Positions 1 to 5,529 of a DNA stretch of 7,486 nt are shown here, piece by piece. The stretch's first letter is position 1. Each line of letters begins with the position of its first letter. The position numbers and the translations under genes were made by a program. The stretch comes from Nitrospirota bacterium (GTDB lineage: Bacteria > Nitrospirota > Nitrospiria > Nitrospirales > UBA8639): assembly GCA_020348185.1 (NCBI GenBank), contig CP070743.1:210673-218158 (forward strand). Direction: 5' to 3'. Under the pieces are notes generated by a model that was not told the origin of the DNA, ran no database searches, and saw only the letters and a program-made list of their open reading frames with translations.

Positions 1-1077
1 AACTGTGGCCTTGACTTCCCGAGCTAACCAACCCGTGACATTAAACTCAGGAATAATGATATGCTTGGCGTGTTTCGTGGCTTCCTTGATTTCTTCTCCT
101 GGCCAGGGACGTAAGGTCTTTACCTTCACGAGTCCTACTCGAATCCCTTCTTCCTCCAACATGGCAATCGCTTCACGACCCTGAGATACCGCGGTTCCGG
201 AGGCAAGCAGAATTATATCGGCATCGGTATTTTCGGTATCAATTAAGCCATCAAGCCAGGCAATGGAATGTTTCCTCGACCGCTCAATGGCAGCCCAGAC
301 TTCCTGTTGCCAACTGGCATGAGTGGCATAGCTGATATAATTACTTTTCATGACAAATGGATCCCGCATCATCCGAACAGGTGGACATTCCATGTCCATA
401 CAGGGAACGGGCGACCGATAGGGATCGTAAGGAGGCAAGCACATATCAGCGGGGGTTAAGTTCACGACATCCTTTGTGTGGGTGACAAAGAATCCATCAC
501 AACACAGGGCCAACGGAAGGTGAACATCCGGTTCTTCGGAGACCATATACCCTTTTAAGATCCAATCATAAAAGTCTTGGGCGGTTTCAGCATGCCAAAC
601 CAGCATGCCGGTTTGTAACAAATAGGAAATCTCCAGGGTGTCGGGCTGAATCGACAAGGGAGAATTGACCCCTCGGCATGTCACGATCATTTGAATCGGT
701 AACCGGGCCCCAGCCCACATCGGAAAGTTTTCCATTGCTCGCATAGTTCCAGGTCCCGCCGTGGTGGTGAACACCCTGGCTCCACCAAATGCCGCTCCTG
801 CACATTGTGACATGACGGCAAATTCGCTTTCCCCCCTAAAATAATCCCCGATATACCCTTCAGCGAACAACTCCCCTATCAGGGCCGCCGCTTCGCTTTG
901 GGGGGTAATAGGATAGGCAATCATGACGTCACAACTTGCCCGGCGGACAGCCTCTTTGATGACTTCGCTACCAGTAAAGAATGAAGGGGTTCTTGGCGCG
1001 TCATTCATCATATGCCAGGTATCCGTATACATCTGACCTTTTTTATTTGTTTGTCCAATGACTGATTGAGTGGCCAT
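1..1077 (-). CDS. porA: 2-oxoacid:ferredoxin oxidoreductase, alpha subunit (C-terminus off the left edge)
   Basis: The frame is open for 359 codons from the ATG at 1077 to the window edge, and family members run about 30-40 residues longer. It should bind thiamine diphosphate with the beta subunit and catalyse reversible CoA- and ferredoxin-dependent (de)carboxylation of pyruvate or a related 2-oxoacid in the cytoplasm. Visible signatures are YPITPQS at residues 55-61, GESEF at 82-86, TTTAGPG at 104-110, the GVNSPLSIQPD stretch near 136-146, and the domain II motif VKVKTLRPWPGEEI at 317-330. The start is firm because a strong Shine-Dalgarno lies just upstream. It follows the CdhB-like subunit gene on the same strand after 124 bases, so they are probably co-transcribed. 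Substrate (pyruvate or 2-oxoglutarate) cannot be decided from this subunit alone, so the symbol is tentative; the family call is secure. Confidence 0.93.
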   Translation of the reverse strand, partial: MATQSVIGQTNKKGQMYTDTWHMMNDAPRTPSFFTGSEVIKEAVRRASCDVMIAYPITPQSEAAALIGELFAEGYIGDYFRGESEFAVMSQCAGAAFGGARVFTTTAGPGTMRAMENFPMWAGARLPIQMIVTCRGVNSPLSIQPDTLEISYLLQTGMLVWHAETAQDFYDWILKGYMVSEEPDVHLPLALCCDGFFVTHTKDVVNLTPADMCLPPYDPYRSPVPCMDMECPPVRMMRDPFVMKSNYISYATHASWQQEVWAAIERSRKHSIAWLDGLIDTENTDADIILLASGTAVSQGREAIAMLEEEGIRVGLVKVKTLRPWPGEEIKEATKHAKHIIIPEFNVTGWLAREVKATV

Positions 1078-1084
1078 GTGAGCG

Positions 1085-1092
1085 ACCTCCTT
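1085..1092 (-). promoter_or_regulatory. Shine-Dalgarno site of the alpha-subunit gene
   Basis: On the minus strand this reads AAGGAGGT, a near-perfect anti-16S match, 7 bases before the ATG at 1077. It fixes the start of the alpha-subunit gene and predicts efficient translation. Confidence 0.85.
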
Positions 1093-1201
1093 TTAGGTCA
1101 ATTTAGGCGCGCAACCGAGTGTCCGGCCTATTTCGATGGGTTACGCGACTAATATTGATAGATATGTGAACCATCACCATGGTTAGAGTCTTATTTAGTA
1201 T

Positions 1202-1816
1202 TTATTGTGGGGGAGGAACGGTTCCTTTTAGCTTTTTTACCCAATCCGCCAACCTCAAAATTTTATCGGCTGTCGCATCCCGAAAGGAGAGCATGGCGTC
1301 TTCGTGACCGGCTTGGGCGCACATGGCAATGGTATAACAATTGGTTCCTCCACGAATAATTTTCAGGGAAAGGTTGGCCTGATGGCAATGCACTCCGACA
1401 AACATACACGCATCAATTTTGTTATGCCATATTGTTAAATTGGGATGGTTGGGATTGATTTCAACTTCCGGGTTAATTTTGGGGTATTTAGGACGATAAT
1501 CCGGCATCGGAATCAGCATGGCCTGCTGTGAAGAGGAAACACTTTCTTTAATCGTTTCGTACAGATGGCGGATGGCCTTGGCTTTCTTCGCGGCTTTTTC
1601 ATTCCAGGCCCATAAGACGAGGGGACCTGGGAAAATCGTCGGTACTTTTGCCCCAAGTAATTGTTTTGCCGCCGCTTCCATAGCCTGTTCTTCCTGAACA
1701 ATTGTGCCATGGATGTGTGCTTGGCCCGGATCTGGTAGACGAATCCCCATGCTGGCCGCCGCAGGGGGAAGAAAATGCTCGGGCCCAGGCATGACTTTGT
1801 ATGGAGTATTAATCAA
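1202..1816 (-). CDS. CdhB-like small subunit of a five-subunit 2-oxoacid:ferredoxin oxidoreductase
   Basis: A 204-residue soluble protein. The C-terminal half (about 130-180) has WHNKIDACMFVGVHCHQANL, then RGGTNCYTIAMC and AGHEDAMLSFRDAT. This resembles the CO dehydrogenase beta / acetyl-CoA synthase epsilon (CdhB) family, recalled from memory. Proteins of this family accompany the alpha subunit of five-subunit pyruvate or 2-oxoglutarate:ferredoxin oxidoreductases in Nitrospira and Aquificales, where they are called the E (or D) subunit. The position directly upstream of the alpha gene agrees. Its exact biochemical role is not known to me; cysteines at 137, 144, 160 and 166 do not form an obvious ferredoxin motif. 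The start is TTG at 1816: an in-frame TAA lies only 19-21 bases upstream, no ATG lies between, and GGAG sits 8 bases before the TTG. The next ATG (1792) has no Shine-Dalgarno and would remove eight residues. Confidence 0.72.
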   Translation of the reverse strand: MINTPYKVMPGPEHFLPPAAASMGIRLPDPGQAHIHGTIVQEEQAMEAAAKQLLGAKVPTIFPGPLVLWAWNEKAAKKAKAIRHLYETIKESVSSSQQAMLIPMPDYRPKYPKINPEVEINPNHPNLTIWHNKIDACMFVGVHCHQANLSLKIIRGGTNCYTIAMCAQAGHEDAMLSFRDATADKILRLADWVKKLKGTVPPPQ

Positions 1817-2130
1817 CGTTGGATCTCCAGGGTTTTACATTTAATAAAATGATACAAGGGGTTACCCTAAGTTTAGGTAGCTCCTCCACTTTTCGCAACC
1901 CCAAAAAAGGCCCACACCCCCGATTTCTTAGCCTCAGAGCCCGTCCACCCATGAGCCTTTGGCCCTATTCGCGGGGATAGCATCCCTCTATTAATCAACT
2001 GGTCAGTATAGGGACGCTTTTGATTCCTTGTCAAATGAGAATCTGGTCGATGGGGAGATGAATTCATCTATCCCGATGCCTATGATTTTTTTCAAGAGAA
2101 GGCTTTAAAAACCTGGTGGGACACTAGCCG
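1817..2130. other. 314-base gap without a convincing gene
   Basis: This separates two minus-strand genes. It holds the Shine-Dalgarno of the TTG-started gene (GGAG, near 1825-1828), a GGGAT/ATCCC hairpin at 1974-1986 with a 3-base loop, and a perfect palindrome at 2056-2069. A T7 run stands at 2086-2092. A 64-codon minus-strand frame (1873-2067) has no recognisable protein text and a start that falls inside the palindrome, so I do not call it a gene. The promoter of the oxidoreductase operon should lie here; a TATCAT hexamer on the minus strand near 1850 resembles a -10 box but has no convincing -35. Confidence 0.5.
2056..2069. repeat. Perfect 14-base palindrome
   Basis: AGATGAATTCATCT is its own reverse complement. 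It lies 62-75 bases past the stop of the minus-strand membrane protein gene. No T run follows directly on the minus strand, while on the plus strand a T7 run begins 17 bases downstream, so it is a poor intrinsic terminator in either direction. An operator for a dimeric regulator of the oxidoreductase operon downstream is possible, but chance is not excluded. Confidence 0.4.
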
Positions 2131-2613
2131 TCATTCTTGGGTTTCCACTTCCTTTACCCCAAATTGCCACTCCGGGGTCCCTCGCAAATCCACTACTGAG
2201 GAAAATGGAACGGTAACCTCAAAATCTCTGGATTGGGCAGGAGGAACCTGAAGAAGGATACGTCGGTCCTCCTGACCAATTACCTGGCAACTTTCACCCA
2301 CACAATCTTTCAGAGTCACCTGAAGTAAGATCATGTTTATGGTAAGGTCTTCTGATTGATTCCGCAGCCGTCCATTGACGACATAACTACGCGCATTCAA
2401 TCCGGGGTTCGCCTGCATGTGGTGTAATTCAACTTGATTGAGCGAAAGGCGAGATTGGTGCAGTTCCCTTTGTCGGTTATCAAACCAAATGATCCCGGCA
2501 AGGACACAGAGCACGACAACCAAGGTTGTCCATAAAGAACGACGAAACTGGGGAAATAAAAAGGCGGTCAGAATAAGCACCGCGATCAATAGAATGATGA
2601 TGATGCGAAGCAT
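2131..2613 (-). CDS. Two-helix envelope protein with a C-terminal extracytoplasmic domain, function unknown
   Basis: A 160-residue protein. Residues 2-20 and about 29-44 are strongly hydrophobic and look like two membrane helices, separated by a short basic turn (FRRS, 23-26). The remaining 115 residues look like a small beta-rich domain: VVNGRLRNQSEDL at 78-90, a CVGESC cysteine pair at 104/109 that could form a disulphide, and VPPAQSRDFEV at 123-133. This resembles the FxLYD-like domains in which an 'RVRNNS' strand is followed by a PPG-type turn. That similarity is from memory and gives no function. It is divergent from the CysQ-type gene, with 69 bases between starts. The ATG at 2613 has a GAGGT 12 bases upstream inside the heptamer repeat, a somewhat long spacing. 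Confidence 0.8.
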   Translation of the reverse strand: MLRIIIILLIAVLILTAFLFPQFRRSLWTTLVVVLCVLAGIIWFDNRQRELHQSRLSLNQVELHHMQANPGLNARSYVVNGRLRNQSEDLTINMILLQVTLKDCVGESCQVIGQEDRRILLQVPPAQSRDFEVTVPFSSVVDLRGTPEWQFGVKEVETQE

Positions 2614-2619
2614 GAGGGA

Positions 2620-2647
2620 TTTCAGACCTCAGATTTCAGATCTCAGA
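2620..2647. repeat. Four tandem heptamers in a divergent intergenic gap
   Basis: The heptamer TTTCAGA at 2620 and 2634 alternates with CCTCAGA at 2627 and TCTCAGA at 2641, so the array can be read as four 7-base units or two 14-base units. It fills nearly half of the gap between the divergent membrane-protein and CysQ-type genes. On the minus strand the CCTCAGA unit supplies GAGG, part of the only Shine-Dalgarno-like sequence before the ATG at 2613. Copy-number change would therefore alter the leader of at least one gene. Confidence 0.85.
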
Positions 2648-2682
2648 TAAATTCTCTTATTGGCTCTCTCTTCAAAAAGATC

Positions 2683-3507
2683 ATGCAGGATTTTTCCTTT
2701 CAATTACAAATCGCCGTCGAGTTAGCCCGGCAAGCCGGTCGTCTCATTTTGGATATCTATGACACAGATTTTTCGGTTTCCTATAAGGGCAAGTCGGATC
2801 CGGTAACGGAAGCGGATCAGCGGGCCAATGACCTTATCGTCGAAGGGCTTCAGCGGCAATTTCCTCAAGATCTCATCGTCGCTGAAGAAAGTTCTCCTCC
2901 CAAAGAATCCATGAACCTTGAATTCGTCTGGTATGTTGACCCACTGGATGGAACCAAGGAATTTATTGCCAAAAATGGGGAATTTTCGGTCATGATCGGA
3001 CTAGCCCTCAATGGGCAAGCCTGCCTTGGGGTGGTCTATCGGCCGGACAAAGATATCCTTTATTCGGGCATCTCCGAGCAACAGTCATGGATCGAGATCG
3101 CTGATGAACAAAAACCTCTTCGAACAAATAGTCACACCAATCCTCGTGACCTTTCCCTTACGGTATCCCGCTCTCACCGGAATCCTTCAATGGAAGAAAT
3201 AAAGACAGCCATCGGGTTACACCATGAAATCACAAGTGGAAGCGTTGGGCTGAAAATTGGGTTGATCGCCAGTGGCCAAGCCGACGTCTATCTTGAACCT
3301 GGTCCGTATACGAGCGCATGGGATGCCTGTGCTCCCGAGGCAATTCTTCGAGGAGCTGGAGGACGCTTTTCGGATATTTTCGGTCGACCGATTCGCTACC
3401 ACCCCACAACCTTGAAAAATACCCATGGGCTCGTAGGAACCAATGGAAGTTGTCACGATGAGGTCATTGAAGCCATCTCACCAATCGTCAATCGATTGGA
3501 AAGTTGA
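2683..3507 (+). CDS. cysQ: 3'(2'),5'-bisphosphate nucleotidase, CysQ type (inositol monophosphatase superfamily)
   Basis: A 274-residue cytoplasmic enzyme of usual family length. It is expected to hydrolyse 3'-phosphoadenosine 5'-phosphate to AMP and phosphate, removing the by-product of sulfate assimilation and sulfotransfer. Diagnostic features are SDPVTEADQRAND at residues 38-50, the metal-ligand glutamate in AEES (67-70), the metal-binding VDPLDGTKEF at 85-94 (D86, D89, G90, T91), and WDACAPEAI near 213-221 with metal ligand D214. The DGTKEF form, rather than DGTxNF, favours CysQ over a true inositol monophosphatase. The start at 2683 aligns with the usual N-terminus but has only a weak purine stretch (AAAAAGA) upstream. 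No sulfate-assimilation genes are visible nearby. Its stop is followed at once by the transposase wreck, so any downstream operon partner may have been lost. Confidence 0.93.
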   Translation: MQDFSFQLQIAVELARQAGRLILDIYDTDFSVSYKGKSDPVTEADQRANDLIVEGLQRQFPQDLIVAEESSPPKESMNLEFVWYVDPLDGTKEFIAKNGEFSVMIGLALNGQACLGVVYRPDKDILYSGISEQQSWIEIADEQKPLRTNSHTNPRDLSLTVSRSHRNPSMEEIKTAIGLHHEITSGSVGLKIGLIASGQADVYLEPGPYTSAWDACAPEAILRGAGGRFSDIFGRPIRYHPTTLKNTHGLVGTNGSCHDEVIEAISPIVNRLES

Positions 3508-3515
3508 AAGAATTT

Positions 3516-3543
3516 TCCTAGGGTTCTTAGGATCGGCTTTTTT
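3516..3543 (+). terminator. Weak candidate terminator after the CysQ-type gene
   Basis: A 5-bp stem, TCCTA (3516-3520) with TAGGA (3528-3532) around a 7-base loop, is followed after five bases by six T (3538-3543). The stem is short and the T run is displaced, so efficiency would be poor. It is the only terminator-like structure within 100 bases of the stop at 3507. Confidence 0.3.
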
Positions 3544-4051
3544 CCATTCTTCAATCATCGAGTACAAATGGGTTTACACTCGACAAACCCATGGTTCCCC
3601 GAATTTTGTTTACACACACTACTCCGGAAGTTGATGATAATGGGCCTTTCTGGCTTTCCTTCCTTGGGCGGGTGAAAGAGAGCTTAGGGAGTGTGGATCT
3701 ATTCCGATGTGAGTCCATCACACTCCGAAGCCATTGGGTCCACATCGTGATGGATCAGAGAGATCAAGTGGATCCTGACCGCACCGCTCTCACATCCCTT
3801 CGTTGAGCGATTGATCGGTACTATTCGCCGGGAATGGCCTGATCACCTACTGTTCTGAAATAAAAGTGATCTGGAGAAAAAGGTGGAAGACTTTCAGCAC
3901 TACGACAATCACCCCCGAGTGCATGCCTCATTGGGAAGTCAAACACCGGACGAGATCAATTGGAGCGGCACCAGTACAGAGAGTGGAATTGGACAATTTC
4001 CGCTGGGGAAAGCATTGTTACCGTCTCGTTCAGCTTCCATTCGCCGCATAA
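3531..4051 (+). pseudogene. Decayed IS transposase (rve / DDE integrase core), truncated, frameshifted, internally deleted
   Basis: Protein text must be read in three frames. Piece 1 (about 3531-3758) ends GPFWLSFLGRVKESLGSVDLFRCES...HWVHIVMDQ, the start of an integrase core with the first catalytic Asp in VDLF. Piece 2 (about 3760-3975) reads EIKWILTAPLSHPFVERLIG, with the third catalytic residue, Glu, in FVER, then a TGA stop at 3856-3858, then EDFQHYDNHPRVHASLGSQTPDEI. Piece 3 (about 3975-4051) ends DNFRWGKHCYRLVQLPFAA and TAA, the usual C-terminus of this family. The segment between MDQ and EIK, about 100 residues in intact relatives by my recollection and including the middle Asp, is missing. 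The sequence GATCA occurs twice at the joint (3753 and 3762). The N-terminal DNA-binding region is also absent. The protein cannot be active. I could not place the terminal inverted repeats, so the element's outer ends are unknown. Confidence 0.85.
3558..3592. repeat. Two overlapping, interleaved inverted repeats
   Basis: TCGAGT (3558-3563) pairs with ACTCGA (3578-3583), and ATGGGTTT (3568-3575) pairs with AAACCCAT (3585-3592). Each stem's loop contains one arm of the other. Both are perfect (6 and 8 bp). They lie at the 5' end of the transposase wreck, so they may be element DNA rather than host regulation. Confidence 0.6.
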
Positions 4052-4124
4052 TTTGGAATTCGAGACCCACAGGTAATTTTACCTTCACTAACCATATCTA
4101 CATTTTTAATTAAAACCGTATTCA

Positions 4125-4856
4125 TTAAATATCGTATTTAGTAAATAGACTATTAAACTTCATTGAGAGTACTCCAAAAATTGCTTCGAAAATAATTCCC
4201 CCACTCATTTTAGATTCCCCTCTGGTTCTATCGGTAAATATAACTGGAACCTCTACAATCTTAAATTTGTTAAGGTGTGTTTTAAACTTCATTTCTATTT
4301 GAAAAGCATATCCCACAAATTGAATATTATTGAGGTTTATTTTTTCTAAGATCGCCCTTTTATAACAAACAAACCCTGCCGTCGTATCACAAATACCCAA
4401 TCCGGTAATAAATCGCACATACTTTGAGGCCAGCCAAGACAGTAAAACCCTACTCATAGGCCAATCTACCACATTTACACCTGTTTTATATCGCGACCCT
4501 ATAGACATATCAAAGTCTTGGGTAGCACACGCATCATAAAGTCGAATAAGATCGTTAGGATGGTGGGAGAAATCGGCATCCATTTCAAAAATGTATTCAT
4601 AATCTCTTTCTAATGCCCATTTAAAACCATGAATATATGCCGTTCCCAGTCCCAATTTACCTTCACGTATCTCTAAAAAAAGACGCTTAGGGAATTTTTT
4701 TATGAGTAATTGTACAACTTGCGCTGTTTCATCCGGAGAATTGTCATCCACCACCAAAACATCAAACTCTCGAGGTAATGAAAAAATATTGAGTAATAAA
4801 CGCTCAATATTTTCAATTTCGTTGTAGGTTGGTATAACCACTAAGGCATTTGACAT
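4125..4856 (-). CDS. Polyprenyl-phosphate mannose synthase-like family 2 glycosyltransferase
   Basis: A 243-residue GT-A enzyme that should transfer a sugar, typically mannose from GDP-mannose, to a polyprenyl phosphate at the cytoplasmic face. Counting from the ATG at 4856, it shows IPTYNE at 8-13, VVDDNSPD at 35-42, the DPM-hallmark MDADFSHHP at 92-100 (DAD 93-95), GSRYKTGVNVVDWP at 120-133, DTTAGFVCYKR at 157-167, QIEM at 186-189, and the EVPVIFTDRTRGESKM block at 202-217. It ends without a membrane helix, so it is the soluble, single-domain form. An ATG at 4883 would add nine residues. I prefer 4856 because family members start just before the IPTYNE strand; neither has a strong Shine-Dalgarno. 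The gene is clearly more AT-rich than the genes to the left, suggesting transfer from an AT-rich donor. It points toward the IS wreck, and no partner follows it. The donor sugar could also be glucose or another hexose. Confidence 0.9.
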   Translation of the reverse strand: MSNALVVIPTYNEIENIERLLLNIFSLPREFDVLVVDDNSPDETAQVVQLLIKKFPKRLFLEIREGKLGLGTAYIHGFKWALERDYEYIFEMDADFSHHPNDLIRLYDACATQDFDMSIGSRYKTGVNVVDWPMSRVLLSWLASKYVRFITGLGICDTTAGFVCYKRAILEKINLNNIQFVGYAFQIEMKFKTHLNKFKIVEVPVIFTDRTRGESKMSGGIIFEAIFGVLSMKFNSLFTKYDI

Positions 4857-4904
4857 GTTCTTGATTTTGCACAAATTTAGCATTTTTCGGCTAAATAAAT
4901 GTGA

Positions 4905-4910
4905 ATTATA
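4905..4910 (-). promoter_or_regulatory. Candidate -10 box for the family 2 glycosyltransferase gene
   Basis: The minus strand reads a perfect TATAAT here. Transcription would begin near 4898, giving a leader of about 42 bases to the ATG at 4856 and only about 15 to the alternative at 4883, which favours the shorter protein. The hexamer 17 bases upstream (TATCAA) is a poor -35, and AT-rich DNA produces TATAAT by chance, so this is tentative. Confidence 0.4.
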
Positions 4911-5108
4911 TTGTAAATGAGCTTGTCTTGATAGTTAAAAATCCTGCACCTTTATCACTCTAAAAATTTATGGTGCAATTCGTAGAAAGCTCATTAGAAA
5001 ATCTGGATTCGATTTCTAACTTATTGGTAATGAGTTTTATTCTTCTTGCTAGTACAAAGTCGATATGCCCCAAACATTTTGAAGACTGAATCCGTCAACC
5101 GTTCACTA

Positions 5109-5130
5109 CCAAATACTTATTAGTACTTGG
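5109..5130. repeat. Inverted repeat just before the 5144 reading frame
   Basis: CCAAATACT (5109-5117) and AGTACTTGG (5122-5130) form a 9-bp stem with one internal A-C mismatch and a TATT loop. It ends 13 bases before the ATG at 5144. No T run follows, so it is not a terminator; an operator or leader hairpin is possible. The rest of 4911-5143 is AT-rich and shows no gene. Confidence 0.5.
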
Positions 5131-5143
5131 GAAAAGCGTTGAA

Positions 5144-5458
5144 ATGATATATCCTTTTAATGTTTTACTTTTTTTAATACAGATCATATCGGTTTCGTTA
5201 TTTATTTTCTTGTTTTTTTCTGAAAAAGCTAGAACGAACTCTTGGCAATATAGACATTTTTCCTGCTACTTTGCCTTCGTCGAATCTCCTTATCCCACCA
5301 TTCCAGTGCGGGTTCTGTGGCGCCACTCCCCCTTGACCCATTTCCCCACTCCCCACGCCACCATGGATCGCCATCCTTGGCATCCTCAATCCAACAAGAG
5401 CCGCGAAGGCCATTCTCGCAGGGTGAACTCCCCCGTGGCACACCGCAGAGACAGCTGA
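5144..5458 (+). pseudogene. Possible truncated membrane-protein start running into foreign DNA
   Basis: The first 26 or so residues (MIYPFNVLLFLIQIISVSLF and following) form one long hydrophobic helix, followed by a charged SEKARTN turn, as at the N-terminus of a polytopic membrane protein. From about residue 40 the frame crosses into the GC-rich island and becomes Pro/His/Arg/Ser-rich text (for example HFPTPHATMDRHPWHPQ) that looks like non-coding translation. I read it as the 5' stub of a gene broken by rearrangement, though it could be a chance frame in AT-rich DNA. There is no strong Shine-Dalgarno. Confidence 0.3.
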
Positions 5459-5485
5459 TTGCCCCCTCAGCGGTCCCTTTGGTAC
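5280..5485. other. GC-rich, C-biased island with inverted repeats; possible dispersed element or gene fragment
   Basis: Composition changes abruptly from AT-rich flanks to a GC-rich tract in which the plus strand has many C runs and few G runs. It contains the perfect palindrome GTGGCGCCAC at 5317-5326 and an 8-bp stem with one T-T mismatch, CCATGGAT (5361-5368) with ATCCTTGG (5373-5380). Several frames are open at once on both strands. The most protein-like is on the minus strand, open from about 5510 to its TAG at 5229-5231, with CLCGVPRGSSPCENG, DPWWRGEWGNGSRG and ALEWWDKEIRRRQ. The Trp and charged-residue content looks like real protein, but I recognise no family. It may be a gene fragment or a short repeat element copied elsewhere in the genome. 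Confidence 0.4.
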
Positions 5486-5529
5486 TTTTATGTTTTACAA
5501 ATAATGCCCTTTAAAATTTCTGTACTCGA

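Noticed and set aside
587..805. 72-codon minus-strand frame, and similar frames within 268-805
   Set aside because: They overlap the alpha-subunit gene, whose frame carries all the family motifs; these are shadows.
1169..1184. AACCAT/ATGGTT hairpin between the CdhB-like and alpha-subunit genes
   Set aside because: Only 6 bp, no T run on the minus strand; too weak to call a terminator inside a likely operon.
1513..1710. 65-codon minus-strand frame inside the CdhB-like gene
   Set aside because: Out-of-frame overlap with a longer, recognisable protein; no independent start signal.
1873..2067. 64-codon minus-strand frame in the intergenic gap
   Set aside because: No recognisable protein features, its start lies inside a palindrome, and there is no Shine-Dalgarno.
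3217..3456. 79-codon minus-strand frame
   Set aside because: Antisense to the CysQ-type gene, which is strongly supported.
5479..5505. Promoter candidate TTGGTA and AATAAT before the 5530 gene
   Set aside because: Spacing is 15 bases and both boxes are imperfect; in AT-rich DNA this is expected by chance.
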